Shown: positions 26,452 through 34,986 of the stretch, piece after piece | How positions within the stretch are numbered: the first letter of the stretch is position 1 | Layout of the letters: the number at the start of each line of letters is the position of its first letter | NCBI GenBank assembly: GCA_036267975.1 | Contig: DATAVA010000034.1 | Location: forward strand, 1 to 64,000 | DNA: 64,000 bases | Direction: 5' to 3' | Source: DAIDKA01 sp036267975 | GTDB taxonomy: Bacteria; Pseudomonadota; Gammaproteobacteria; Steroidobacterales; Steroidobacteraceae | The notes under the pieces: generated by a model | What the model was told of the DNA's origin: nothing | The model's database searches: none | Seen by the model: only the letters and a program-made list of their open reading frames with translations | Program-made: the position numbers and the translations under genes

Positions 26452-28415
26452 ACGCTGCGGTCGATCTCCTCGCGCAACGGTGACGGGAAGCCGTATTCGA
26501 CATGCCGCGGCTGCAGCAGGTTCTGACCCACGAGTGACAGTTCGACACCCCGGCTTACGTGCCACGCCAGGCGGGTGTCCAGGCCGAAATAGCTGGGGAC
26601 CATGCCCACCGTCGACCCATTGTTCGTCACCAACCGGTCGACCCAGCGCAGGGAGGCATCAAGATCGAACACCCCGAACAGCGTCGCCGATGAGCGCACG
26701 GTCACCTGCTGCTGCGGGTCCGAGGTCTCGTTCAGGGCATCATCGAGGTCGAACTGCCCGGGCTTGACGTGCAGGTGCTCGCGCAGCAGGTCATAGCCAA
26801 GGTGCAGCGACCAGTTGTCCAGCACCTGGTAGGTGCCACTCAACTCGGCCCCGGCGGTGTGTCCTTCGAGATTGTTCTGAAAGAAGAAGGGCAGCAGCGT
26901 CGCCGGTGTGAAGCTGGTACTGCGCACATCGTTGTAGTCGTTGAAGTAGGTGGACAGCGTCACGGACGTGCGGGCATCGAGCTGGGCGCGATATCCCAGT
27001 TCGTAGGCGATGACTTCCTCCGATTTGAAGTCGCCGGCGCCTTCGAGAATCACCAGCAGCGGCGGCGTCGCTTCCTTCAGACTGTCATCGATCCGCGATG
27101 GGTCACGGACAGCACGCGAGACGGCGCCCCACAGCGTCTGGGTCGGTACCCAACTCCATTGCATACGGACGTTCGGTTCATATTGAAAACCGGTGTAGTC
27201 GTTGTGCTCGATCTTGGAGCCCACGGTGAGTGACAGATCGCTGCGCAACGCAATCTCATCCTGAAGGAACGCGCTGTACAGCTCCTGGTTCAGCGTGGTC
27301 GGGAAGAAGCCCAGGCCCGGAGCGTTCTGCACCACGTCATGCGTGAATCGATAGCCCATGCCCCAGATCAGGTGATGCACCGATCCGGTCTGCATCTGGT
27401 CCTGAAAATCCACATCCAGGGTGGTCAGGTCATCCTTCAGGAAGCCCGCCGGCGCAATCGGGATGCTCCCAAGGGTGGCCTGCGGGATCGGATCCGCCAG
27501 CTGAGTACGGTCGTAGTACGACTGCAGACTGATCTGCGAGCCAGCGTCGGACTGGTGGGTCCATTGCCCGACGAGATTGCCACCGCCGGTGCGCGCGGTG
27601 TCTTCGGCTTCTTCGTTCTCGCGACCGTCGCGCACGTCCCCGTGAACACTCAGGTTGTCCTGCGGCGACAGGGTTGAATCCAGGCGGAAACCACCTTGCA
27701 CCTGGTGCCACGAGTCCTGTGACGGGCTGCCATTGGCGATGGACTCATCGCCGCCATCGACGTACTTCCCATACACCCGGAACTGCGTCGCATCGCCCAG
27801 GCTGTCACCATAGCGGACGCCACCGAACTCCTGCAGCTGGTTACCACCGCCGGCTTCGACGTACGCGCCCTGCGTATCGCTGGCCTTGCGGGTGATGATG
27901 TTGATGACGCCGTTGACTGCATTGGCACCCCACAGGGTTCCCCCCGGACCGCTGATGACTTCGATGCGCTCGATGTCCTCGAGCGGATAGTCCTGGACAT
28001 CCCAGAAGACACCGGAAAACAGCGGGGTGTAGACGGTGCGGCCATCGATCATGACCAGCAGCTTGTTGGCCAGCGCGGTGTTGAAGCCACGGGCGCTGAT
28101 CGCCCAGTCGTGCGAGTTCTTCTGCGCGACTTCGAGGTTGTCGGCAAGGCGCAGGGCCTCGGGAATACTCGTGGCGCCCGAGCGGCGGATGTCCTCGCGC
28201 GTAATGACCTGGATCGCCGAGGCCGTCTGCAGCAGTTTCTCCGGATGCCGCGACACCGAAGTGACCTCGACATTCATGAGCTGATCCAGACTCAGGGACT
28301 TCAGATCATCGGTGGTGGCGTCGGGCGACTGCGCCAGCGCGCCGCGCGCGCCGGCGGCCATGAGCAGCGTGAGAGCCGCGGCCCTTATGGACGAACCGGT
28401 CACTGATCTGAGCAC
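26424..28415 (-). CDS. TonB-dependent outer-membrane receptor
   Basis: A signal peptide (ends GARGALAQ) precedes the plug domain (EVTSVSRHPEKLLQTASAI, ARGFNTALANKLLVMIDGR, ERIEVISGPGGTLWGANAV) and a 22-strand-type barrel ending in YAKVSWRF with the terminal Phe of outer-membrane proteins. The GTG at 28415 with AAGGGGG upstream is preferred to the frame starting at 28475. It is divergent from a YfiR-kinase operon across about 160 bp. Related receptors with the sequence LSLDQLMNVEVTSVS often sit beside YfiR/kinase genes, so its role may be signalling rather than, or in addition to, uptake. Ligand unknown. Confidence 0.9.
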   Translation of the reverse strand: MLRSVTGSSIRAAALTLLMAAGARGALAQSPDATTDDLKSLSLDQLMNVEVTSVSRHPEKLLQTASAIQVITREDIRRSGATSIPEALRLADNLEVAQKNSHDWAISARGFNTALANKLLVMIDGRTVYTPLFSGVFWDVQDYPLEDIERIEVISGPGGTLWGANAVNGVINIITRKASDTQGAYVEAGGGNQLQEFGGVRYGDSLGDATQFRVYGKYVDGGDESIANGSPSQDSWHQVQGGFRLDSTLSPQDNLSVHGDVRDGRENEEAEDTARTGGGNLVGQWTHQSDAGSQISLQSYYDRTQLADPIPQATLGSIPIAPAGFLKDDLTTLDVDFQDQMQTGSVHHLIWGMGYRFTHDVVQNAPGLGFFPTTLNQELYSAFLQDEIALRSDLSLTVGSKIEHNDYTGFQYEPNVRMQWSWVPTQTLWGAVSRAVRDPSRIDDSLKEATPPLLVILEGAGDFKSEEVIAYELGYRAQLDARTSVTLSTYFNDYNDVRSTSFTPATLLPFFFQNNLEGHTAGAELSGTYQVLDNWSLHLGYDLLREHLHVKPGQFDLDDALNETSDPQQQVTVRSSATLFGVFDLDASLRWVDRLVTNNGSTVGMVPSYFGLDTRLAWHVSRGVELSLVGQNLLQPRHVEYGFPSPLREEIDRSVYAKVSWRF

Positions 28416-28577
28416 GGAACCCCCTTGTAGGACCCTTCCGACCCTCTCCTTAAGTCGCACAAGCATAGGCAGCACTGATTCCCAGGGATCTGCGTTGGAT
28501 CACGGTTTGGGCATTAATTTCCCCTTATAAATTGGGGCTGGCGGCTTATGTCGGTTTGCGCCCGACGCGGGAATCGG
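28416..28577. promoter_or_regulatory. Divergent promoter region between TonB receptor and YfiR operon
   Basis: 162 bp carrying signals for both directions. CCCCTTATAAATTGGGG (28521-28537) has CCCC and GGGG arms around an AT-rich -10-like core and is a candidate site for the plus-strand operon. Confidence 0.4.
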
Positions 28578-29123
28578 ATGCCCAAGTTCGCAAGGCATGC
28601 AGGTTGGATCCTGGCATTGCTGCTAGGTACCGCAGCAGGCGCGACCGCGCCCGACGAATACCAGGTCGAGGCGGTTTTCCTGCTGCACTTCACGCAGTTC
28701 GTGGAGTGGCCACCGCAGGCCTTTTCCGATGCGCACACGCCCTTCGTCATTGGCGTGCTGGGGCGCGACCCCTTCGGCTCGTCCTTGGATGAGGCGGTGC
28801 GTGGCGAATCCGTGAATGGGCGGCGGCTGGTGGTACAGCGTTTCGCCGATGCCGCGGGCCTCAAACCCTGTCAGATATTGTTCATCGACCGCTCTGCGGC
28901 CAATGATGCGGAACACGTCATTGGTGCCCTCGCGCATAGCGGAACCTTGACAGTAAGCAACTTCGACGTGCCGGCGCCCGCGGATGTGATCATCCGCTTC
29001 CTCAATGAGGATCGGCGCATCCGGCTGAGAATCAATGTCGACTATGCGCGCACGGCTGGACTGACGATCAGCTCGAAACTTCTGCGACCGGCCCAGGTGG
29101 TCGGGACCATACCGGCAAGCTGA
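28578..29123 (+). CDS. YfiR-like periplasmic protein (DUF4154)
   Basis: Start ATG 28578 gives a signal peptide and then YQVEAVFLLHFTQFVEWPPQ, the typical YfiR opening. It continues with CQILFIDRS, a GTLTVSNFD segment and the LRINVDYARTAGLTISSKLL ending. YfiR of Pseudomonas is a periplasmic repressor of the diguanylate cyclase YfiN and is relieved by the outer-membrane YfiB. Here the next gene, 2 bp downstream, is a CHASE-domain kinase instead of YfiN, and a TonB receptor sits where an outer-membrane partner would be expected. Confidence 0.85.
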   Translation: MPKFARHAGWILALLLGTAAGATAPDEYQVEAVFLLHFTQFVEWPPQAFSDAHTPFVIGVLGRDPFGSSLDEAVRGESVNGRRLVVQRFADAAGLKPCQILFIDRSAANDAEHVIGALAHSGTLTVSNFDVPAPADVIIRFLNEDRRIRLRINVDYARTAGLTISSKLLRPAQVVGTIPAS

Positions 29124-29125
29124 GC

Positions 29126-31564
29126 ATGCAATCCGCCACACCTGCCATCCGCCGGCAATTGATGCAGATGGTGCTGTTGATCAGCGGGGCCGTGCTGCTG
29201 CTCACGGTGACCTGCCTGTTCGCCTATGATTTCGTGACCTTCAGGCAGACCAGCCAGCGCCAGCTCGACACCCTGGGGCGAGCGATCGCCGCCAATTCCA
29301 CCGCGGCGCTGGCCTTCGACAATCCGGACGATGCGCAAACGGTGCTGGCGGCATTCGAAGTTGACCCGCACATCGCCCATGCCGCGCTCTACCGACTCGA
29401 CGGGCGGCTGTTCGCCGTCTATCCGAGCAAGGCACAGGGCGGCGTGCCCGCCAGGCTGGAAGCGGGTGCCATCGGCTTCCGCTTCGAGCACGGTGACTTG
29501 ATCGACGTGCTGCCCGTCGTTGAAGGCAGCCGGCGCATGGGCACGCTGTTCCTGCAATCCGATCTGCAGGCCATCTATGACCGCATTCGGCTGTACGCGA
29601 GCATTGTGGCGCTGGTCGTGTGCGGTGCCGCGGCACTTGCCTATGCCCTGTCACGCCGCCTGCAGCACCGCATCTCCAGCCCCATCCTGGCGCTGGCGCA
29701 GACGGCGAATGCCATTTCGACGCGTCATGACTACTCGGTGCGTGCCGACAAAGCCGGCGTCTTTGAGCTCGATCAGCTCACGGATGCCTTCAACCACATG
29801 CTGGGAACGATACACAAATCCGAGGCGCGGCTGCACGTGCAACTGGGTCATCTGCGGTTGTTGCAGCAGATCACGCGAGCGATCGGCGAGCGGCAGGACC
29901 TGGCCAGCATTGCCCAGGTGGTGGTGACCACGCTCGAACGCAGCATGCCGATCCAGTTCGGCTGCATCGCCCAGTACGATGCAACCACCCCGGCACTGAC
30001 CGTGATGGCACTGGGTACCGCCAGCGAGGCATACGCTGAGAAGCTCGACCTGCGCAAAGGCGCGCAGATCCGTCCGGACGAGAACGGCCTTCAGGAGTGC
30101 GTCACCGGGCAATTGCTTCACGAGCCCGACACCCAGCAGGTCGCCTTGCCGCTGCTGCAGCGCCTGGCGCTGTGTGGCCTCGGCTCCGTGGTGATCGCGC
30201 CATTGATCGCGGAGCGAACCTTTTTCGGTGTGCTGATCGCAGCCCGGCAGGAATCGAATGCCTTCAGCAGCCCCGATTGCGAGTTCCTCAGCCAGCTCAG
30301 CGAGCACGTGGCGCTCGCGGCCCGTCAGGCAGAACTGAACAGTGCGCTGCAGATGGCGTACGACGACCTGCGCCGCAGTCAGCAAACGACGATGCAGCAG
30401 GAGCGACTGCGGGCCCTGGGGCAGATCGCCAGTGGCATCGCCCATGACATCAACAACGCGATCTCGCCGGTCTCGCTGTATACCGAGTCGCTGCTCGAGC
30501 GCGAACCGAATCTCAGTGAGCGCGCACGTTCGTACCTGACGACCATCCAGCGCGCCATCGCCGACGTCGCCGGCACGGTGGCCCGCATGCGTGAGTTCTA
30601 CCGGCAGCGCGAACCCCAACTGTCGCTCTCGCGAGTCGACCTGAACGTTACCGTGCAGCAGGCGCTGCAGCTGACCCACGCCCGGTGGAGTGATCTGCCG
30701 CAGCAGAAGGGCATCATGATCGAGGTGCACACCGACATCGCCTCCGTGGCGACCGAAGTCATGGTCGCCGAAGGCGAGATGCGCGATGCCCTGACGAACC
30801 TGATCTTCAATGCCGTGGACGCCATGCCGGCAGGCGGAACGCTGACCGTGCGGACGCGCAAGGTCCCGCCGACATCGGCCGATGAGAGCGAACGGGTGCA
30901 TATCGAGATCAGTGATACGGGCATCGGCATGGATGAGGCCACGCAGCGTCGCTGCCTCGAGCCCTTCTTCACGACCAAAGGCGAGCGGGGCAGTGGCTTG
31001 GGACTTGCGATGGTCTACGGAATGATTTCCCGGCATAGCGCCGAACTGCAGCTGGAGAGTACTCCGGGGCAGGGCAGCACCTTCCGCCTGATTTTCGCGG
31101 CGGCCGGCACCGTGCCCCTGCAGGAGGCGTCCGTTGCGAGCGTCCCCGAGCAGCGACCATTGCGCATCCTGCTGGTCGACGATGATCCGTTGCTCATCGG
31201 TTCACTTCAGGAAGTGCTGCTGGCAGACGGTCATGATGTCACGGCCAGCAATGGCGGACAGGCAGGCATCGACACGTTCAATGCGGCTTTGAAATCAGAT
31301 CAGCCGTTCGCCATCGTCATCACCGACCTTGGCATGCCCTATGTCGACGGGCGGCGGGTGGCCGCGGCCGTCAAGGAAGCATCGCCCTCGACGCCGGTGG
31401 TGCTCCTGACCGGTTGGGGGCAGCGGCTGGTCTCGGAGGGTGATGTGCCCCCGCACGTGGACCGCGTGTTGAACAAGCCCCCACGGCTGGCTGAGCTGCG
31501 CGCAGCGCTCGCCGACCTGACCAGCCGCGATGTCGCCGTAAAAGCCGCAGGAGGCGCATCGTAA
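29126..31564 (+). CDS. Hybrid sensor histidine kinase (CHASE8-like, HAMP, GAF, HisKA, HATPase, REC)
   Basis: 812 aa. A first membrane helix (about 12-34) and a second (about 154-172) enclose a periplasmic domain similar to that of YfiN (QLDTLGRAIAANSTAALAFD), the CHASE8 type that interacts with YfiR. HAMP follows (about 173-230), then GAF (about 240-400), HisKA with phospho-acceptor GIAHDINNAISP, HATPase (NLIFNAVDAMPAGG, DTGIGMDE, GSGLGLAMVYG) and a C-terminal receiver (ILLVDDDP, VITDLGMPYVDG). It should turn a periplasmic YfiR signal into phosphoryl flow. Its stop overlaps the next start by one base. Confidence 0.88.
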   Translation: MQSATPAIRRQLMQMVLLISGAVLLLTVTCLFAYDFVTFRQTSQRQLDTLGRAIAANSTAALAFDNPDDAQTVLAAFEVDPHIAHAALYRLDGRLFAVYPSKAQGGVPARLEAGAIGFRFEHGDLIDVLPVVEGSRRMGTLFLQSDLQAIYDRIRLYASIVALVVCGAAALAYALSRRLQHRISSPILALAQTANAISTRHDYSVRADKAGVFELDQLTDAFNHMLGTIHKSEARLHVQLGHLRLLQQITRAIGERQDLASIAQVVVTTLERSMPIQFGCIAQYDATTPALTVMALGTASEAYAEKLDLRKGAQIRPDENGLQECVTGQLLHEPDTQQVALPLLQRLALCGLGSVVIAPLIAERTFFGVLIAARQESNAFSSPDCEFLSQLSEHVALAARQAELNSALQMAYDDLRRSQQTTMQQERLRALGQIASGIAHDINNAISPVSLYTESLLEREPNLSERARSYLTTIQRAIADVAGTVARMREFYRQREPQLSLSRVDLNVTVQQALQLTHARWSDLPQQKGIMIEVHTDIASVATEVMVAEGEMRDALTNLIFNAVDAMPAGGTLTVRTRKVPPTSADESERVHIEISDTGIGMDEATQRRCLEPFFTTKGERGSGLGLAMVYGMISRHSAELQLESTPGQGSTFRLIFAAAGTVPLQEASVASVPEQRPLRILLVDDDPLLIGSLQEVLLADGHDVTASNGGQAGIDTFNAALKSDQPFAIVITDLGMPYVDGRRVAAAVKEASPSTPVVLLTGWGQRLVSEGDVPPHVDRVLNKPPRLAELRAALADLTSRDVAVKAAGGAS

Positions 31565-32685
31565 TGAAGAATGCCCATCTGATGGTCGTCGATGACGAAG
31601 TGAGCCACATGCGCGCGCTGTGCGACACGCTGGGATTCGAAGGCTATCGCGTCACCGGCTTCGATTCACCCGCCCAGGCGCTGCATGCCTTGAGCGAGAG
31701 TGAGTGCGACCTGCTGCTCACCGACCTGATGATGCCGGAAATGGACGGCATCGAGCTGATCCAGGCGGCGCGTGCCTTGAATCCGGACATCGCCGCGATC
31801 ATCATGACCGGGCACGGCACCATCGACACCGCGGTGGCCGCGTTGCAGACCGGCGCGCTGGACTACGTGTTGAAGCCGTTCCGGCTGAACGTCATCCTGC
31901 CGGTCCTGGCCCGCGCGCTCGACTTGCGCAACCTGCGCATCGAGAACGCCACGCTGCAGCGCCGCGAGCGCGAACAGGCCCTGAAACTCGCCGCCGCCTA
32001 TCGCGACCTGGAGTCCTTCTCCTACTCGATATCCCATGACCTGCGCTCGCCGCTGCGCGCGATTCGCGGCATGACGCAGATCTATCTGGAGGAAAGCGGT
32101 GCTGACTTGACCGTGAGCGGCCGCAAGCGTCTCGACCAGGTCATCGGCGGCGCCGAACGCATGGATCAGATGATCGAGGATCTGCTGCGGTTCTGCCGCG
32201 TCACCCACGGCTCACCGGGTTGTGCCCGGATCGAACTCAATTCCATCGTCTCGCGCCTCATCAACGAACTGCAGGTCGCCGACCCGCAGCGCAGGGTCGA
32301 TCTGAAGATCGACTCGCTCCCGGACTGCGAGGGTGATGCGGGCCTGATCGAACAGGTTGTGTCCAATCTCCTCTCCAACGCCTTCAAGTTCACGCGCGGG
32401 CGCGATGATGCGCGGGTCGAAGTGGGTACCTTCCGCGCCGCGGGCGACGGCGAGGAGGAACAGGTTTACTTCGTGCGCGACAATGGCGCCGGCTTCAACA
32501 TGAAGTATGCGGCCAAGCTGTTCGGGGTCTTTCAGCGGCTGCATTCGCAGGATCAGTTTCCGGGTACGGGCGTCGGGTTGTCGATCGTGAAGCGCATCCT
32601 GGAGCGCCATGGCGGCCGAATCTGGGCCGAGAGTGAGCCGGGGCAGGGTGCAACATTCTTTTTCGTAGTCGGACGGGCACAATGA
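31564..32685 (+). CDS. Receiver-histidine kinase protein
   Basis: 373 aa. An N-terminal receiver (VVDDEVSHMRAL, phospho-acceptor in LLTDLMMPEMDG, K in YVLKPF) is followed by a HisKA domain of the phytochrome/Bat type (FSYSISHDLRSPLRAIRGM) and HATPase (NLLSNAFKFTRG, VRDNGAGFNM, GTGVGLSIVKRI). There is no membrane or sensor domain, so it looks like a relay taking phosphate from the upstream kinase and passing it on. It overlaps the next gene by ATGA. Confidence 0.88.
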   Translation: MKNAHLMVVDDEVSHMRALCDTLGFEGYRVTGFDSPAQALHALSESECDLLLTDLMMPEMDGIELIQAARALNPDIAAIIMTGHGTIDTAVAALQTGALDYVLKPFRLNVILPVLARALDLRNLRIENATLQRREREQALKLAAAYRDLESFSYSISHDLRSPLRAIRGMTQIYLEESGADLTVSGRKRLDQVIGGAERMDQMIEDLLRFCRVTHGSPGCARIELNSIVSRLINELQVADPQRRVDLKIDSLPDCEGDAGLIEQVVSNLLSNAFKFTRGRDDARVEVGTFRAAGDGEEEQVYFVRDNGAGFNMKYAAKLFGVFQRLHSQDQFPGTGVGLSIVKRILERHGGRIWAESEPGQGATFFFVVGRAQ

Positions 32686-34970
32686 TGGAAGCAACGCAGG
32701 CGAATGCCTTCCGCGTGCTGCTGGTGGAGGACGTGGCCCATGAAGCGGAGCTGGTCATTCACCAGCTGCAGCGGGCGGGCCTGAATTTCGAGTGGCGTCG
32801 AGTGGAGACGGAGGAGGGCCTGCGCAGCGGTCTGACGGAGTTTGCTCCGGACATCATCCTGTCGGATTTCAATCTGCCGCAATTCGACGGCATCTCCGCA
32901 TTGAAGATCACCCGGGAAATGGCGCCGGACGCGCCCTTCATCTTTGTCTCCGGAACCATCGGCGAGGAGCGCGCCATCGACGCCCTGCGCGCCGGCGCCT
33001 CCGACTACGTGCTGAAGAATAATCTGTTGCGGCTGCCACCGGCCGTCAAGCGTGCGCTGGGAGATGCCGAAATGCGCCTCGAACGCGCACGGCAGGACGC
33101 GCAGATCGCGCGGCTGGACCGCGTCCTGGGCATCCTGAGCGCGGTCAACGCGCTGGTGGTGCGGGTTCGGGACCGCAAGGAGCTGCTGCATGAGACCTGC
33201 CGGCTGGCCGTCGGGGTCGGCGGCTACCTCAGTGCGGTCATTTATTCGAAAGTCCCGGGGACTCCCGCGCTGTCGACCGTTGCGTGGAGCGGGACCGAGG
33301 TCTTACTGCGGTCCTTGCCGGATCCGACCAGTGTCGAGACCGATGTCGTCGGCAGGATCATTCGCACCGGCAAGGTCTTCCTGTGCATTGATGCCGAGAA
33401 TCCGTCCATTCCGCCCCAGTTGCGCGAGGCAATGCACCGGGGTGAGCTGTCCGCCGTCGTCGGGCTGCCGCTGGTGGTGGACCGGACACCCATGGGCGCG
33501 TTGCTGCTGGCCGCCCAGGAATCCGAGGCCGTGAGCCTGGAGGAACTGCGCACCCTGCGTGAAATCGCTGGCAACCTGTCCTTCGCGCTGCAATATCTGC
33601 AGAAGGACTCCAAGGTGCGCCTGCTGTCGCATTTTGACCCGCGCACCGGACTTGCCAAGCGTTCCTTGTTCTGCGATCGACTGTCGCGCGTGCTGAACGA
33701 TGCGCAGAATCCACAGGCGCGCATCGCGGTGTGCGTCATCGACATCGAACGCATGAGTCTCATCAACGACTCCGTCGGTCGCCGCACCGGTGATCTGCTG
33801 CTGGAACACGTCGCCGACCGGTTGCGCAACCGCTTCCGCAGCAGTGAATGTGTGGCGCATTTCGGCGGCGGCACCTTTGCCGTATTCGCGGATGCGAATT
33901 CCCTCGATGGCGAGGCGCTGCTGTCGATGATGCGCGCGCATGCGACGGCACTGTTCGGTCGCAGCTTCGTGATCGAGCAGCACGAGATCGCGCTCGCCGT
34001 GCGTTCCGGCCTGGCGTTGCATCCCGCCGACGGGGTCGAGGCCAACGCGCTGGTCGAGCACGCGGAGCTGGCACTGCAGGAGGCACGCGCCTCCGGGGTG
34101 CGCCAGCTCAATTACAGCGCCGAGAAGCATTCGAAAATGATGGCGCGACTGGCACTGGAACAGAAACTGCGCATCGCGCTGGAGCGCAGTCAATTCGTCC
34201 TGCACTATCAGCCGAAAGTGGATTTTGCGACGCGGCGGATCTGCGGCGCGGAGGCGCTGCTGCGCTGGCAGGACCCGCAGGCTGGCCTCGTTGCGCCCGG
34301 CGCCTTTCTGCCGGTGCTGGAGTCCACCGGATTGATTCTGGAGGTGGGGGCGTGGGTCATCGAGCAGGCGGCTCGCGACTGCTGCGAATGGCTGCGCGCC
34401 GGGCTGCCGCCGATCCGGATCGCCGTGAATATCTCCCCCGCCCAGTTGCGTCAGTCTGACCTTACGGCCCAGGTCCTGAACGCCACGAGCGCCTGGTCTA
34501 CGGCCAGCGCGGGCCTGGATGTGGAAATCACCGAGGGCGCCCTGCAGGGCGATTCGGCCGTGGAAATCGGCCGCCTCGAGCAGCTGCGTGCCAGCGGCAC
34601 GAAGATTGCCATCGATGATTTCGGAACCGGCTACTCCTCCTTGAGTCGTCTGTCCTCCCTTCCGGTGGACACCTTGAAGATCGATCGCAGCTTCGTGATG
34701 CGCGTGGGTGCCAATTCCCAGGGCGCGGCACTGGTTCAGACGATCATTTCGCTGGCACGTGCCTTTTCAATGACCACCGTCGCGGAGGGTGTCGAAACGC
34801 CCGAACAGTTTGCGGCCCTCTTCAGCGCCGGCTGCACGCAATCACAGGGTTACCTGCACAGCAGACCGATACCCGCCGCGGAATTCGTGGCATTGCTGCG
34901 CGACGGCCGCGATGACCTGACGCGCGCGGCCGCCCAGGGTTCGCGCGAACCGGAGCCGGCGCTGCCTTGA
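32682..34970 (+). CDS. Receiver-GAF-GGDEF(degenerate)-EAL c-di-GMP phosphodiesterase
   Basis: 762 aa. REC (about 8-125; phospho-acceptor in IILSDFNLPQFDG), GAF (about 145-310), a GGDEF-like domain where the signature reads FGGGTFAVF and so cannot make c-di-GMP, and an EAL domain with its main catalytic positions visible: EALLRW, NISPAQLRQ, VEITEG, IDDFGTGYSS, LKIDRSF and VAEGVET. It should degrade c-di-GMP under control of phosphorylation, with the degenerate GGDEF as a possible GTP sensor. It is the output end of the operon. Confidence 0.88.
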   Translation: MMEATQANAFRVLLVEDVAHEAELVIHQLQRAGLNFEWRRVETEEGLRSGLTEFAPDIILSDFNLPQFDGISALKITREMAPDAPFIFVSGTIGEERAIDALRAGASDYVLKNNLLRLPPAVKRALGDAEMRLERARQDAQIARLDRVLGILSAVNALVVRVRDRKELLHETCRLAVGVGGYLSAVIYSKVPGTPALSTVAWSGTEVLLRSLPDPTSVETDVVGRIIRTGKVFLCIDAENPSIPPQLREAMHRGELSAVVGLPLVVDRTPMGALLLAAQESEAVSLEELRTLREIAGNLSFALQYLQKDSKVRLLSHFDPRTGLAKRSLFCDRLSRVLNDAQNPQARIAVCVIDIERMSLINDSVGRRTGDLLLEHVADRLRNRFRSSECVAHFGGGTFAVFADANSLDGEALLSMMRAHATALFGRSFVIEQHEIALAVRSGLALHPADGVEANALVEHAELALQEARASGVRQLNYSAEKHSKMMARLALEQKLRIALERSQFVLHYQPKVDFATRRICGAEALLRWQDPQAGLVAPGAFLPVLESTGLILEVGAWVIEQAARDCCEWLRAGLPPIRIAVNISPAQLRQSDLTAQVLNATSAWSTASAGLDVEITEGALQGDSAVEIGRLEQLRASGTKIAIDDFGTGYSSLSRLSSLPVDTLKIDRSFVMRVGANSQGAALVQTIISLARAFSMTTVAEGVETPEQFAALFSAGCTQSQGYLHSRPIPAAEFVALLRDGRDDLTRAAAQGSREPEPALP

Positions 34971-34986
34971 CGTAGGCGACTTCGAC

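Noticed and set aside
29651..31036. 461-codon minus-strand open frame
   Set aside because: Antisense to the hybrid kinase, which has intact H, N, G and REC motifs.
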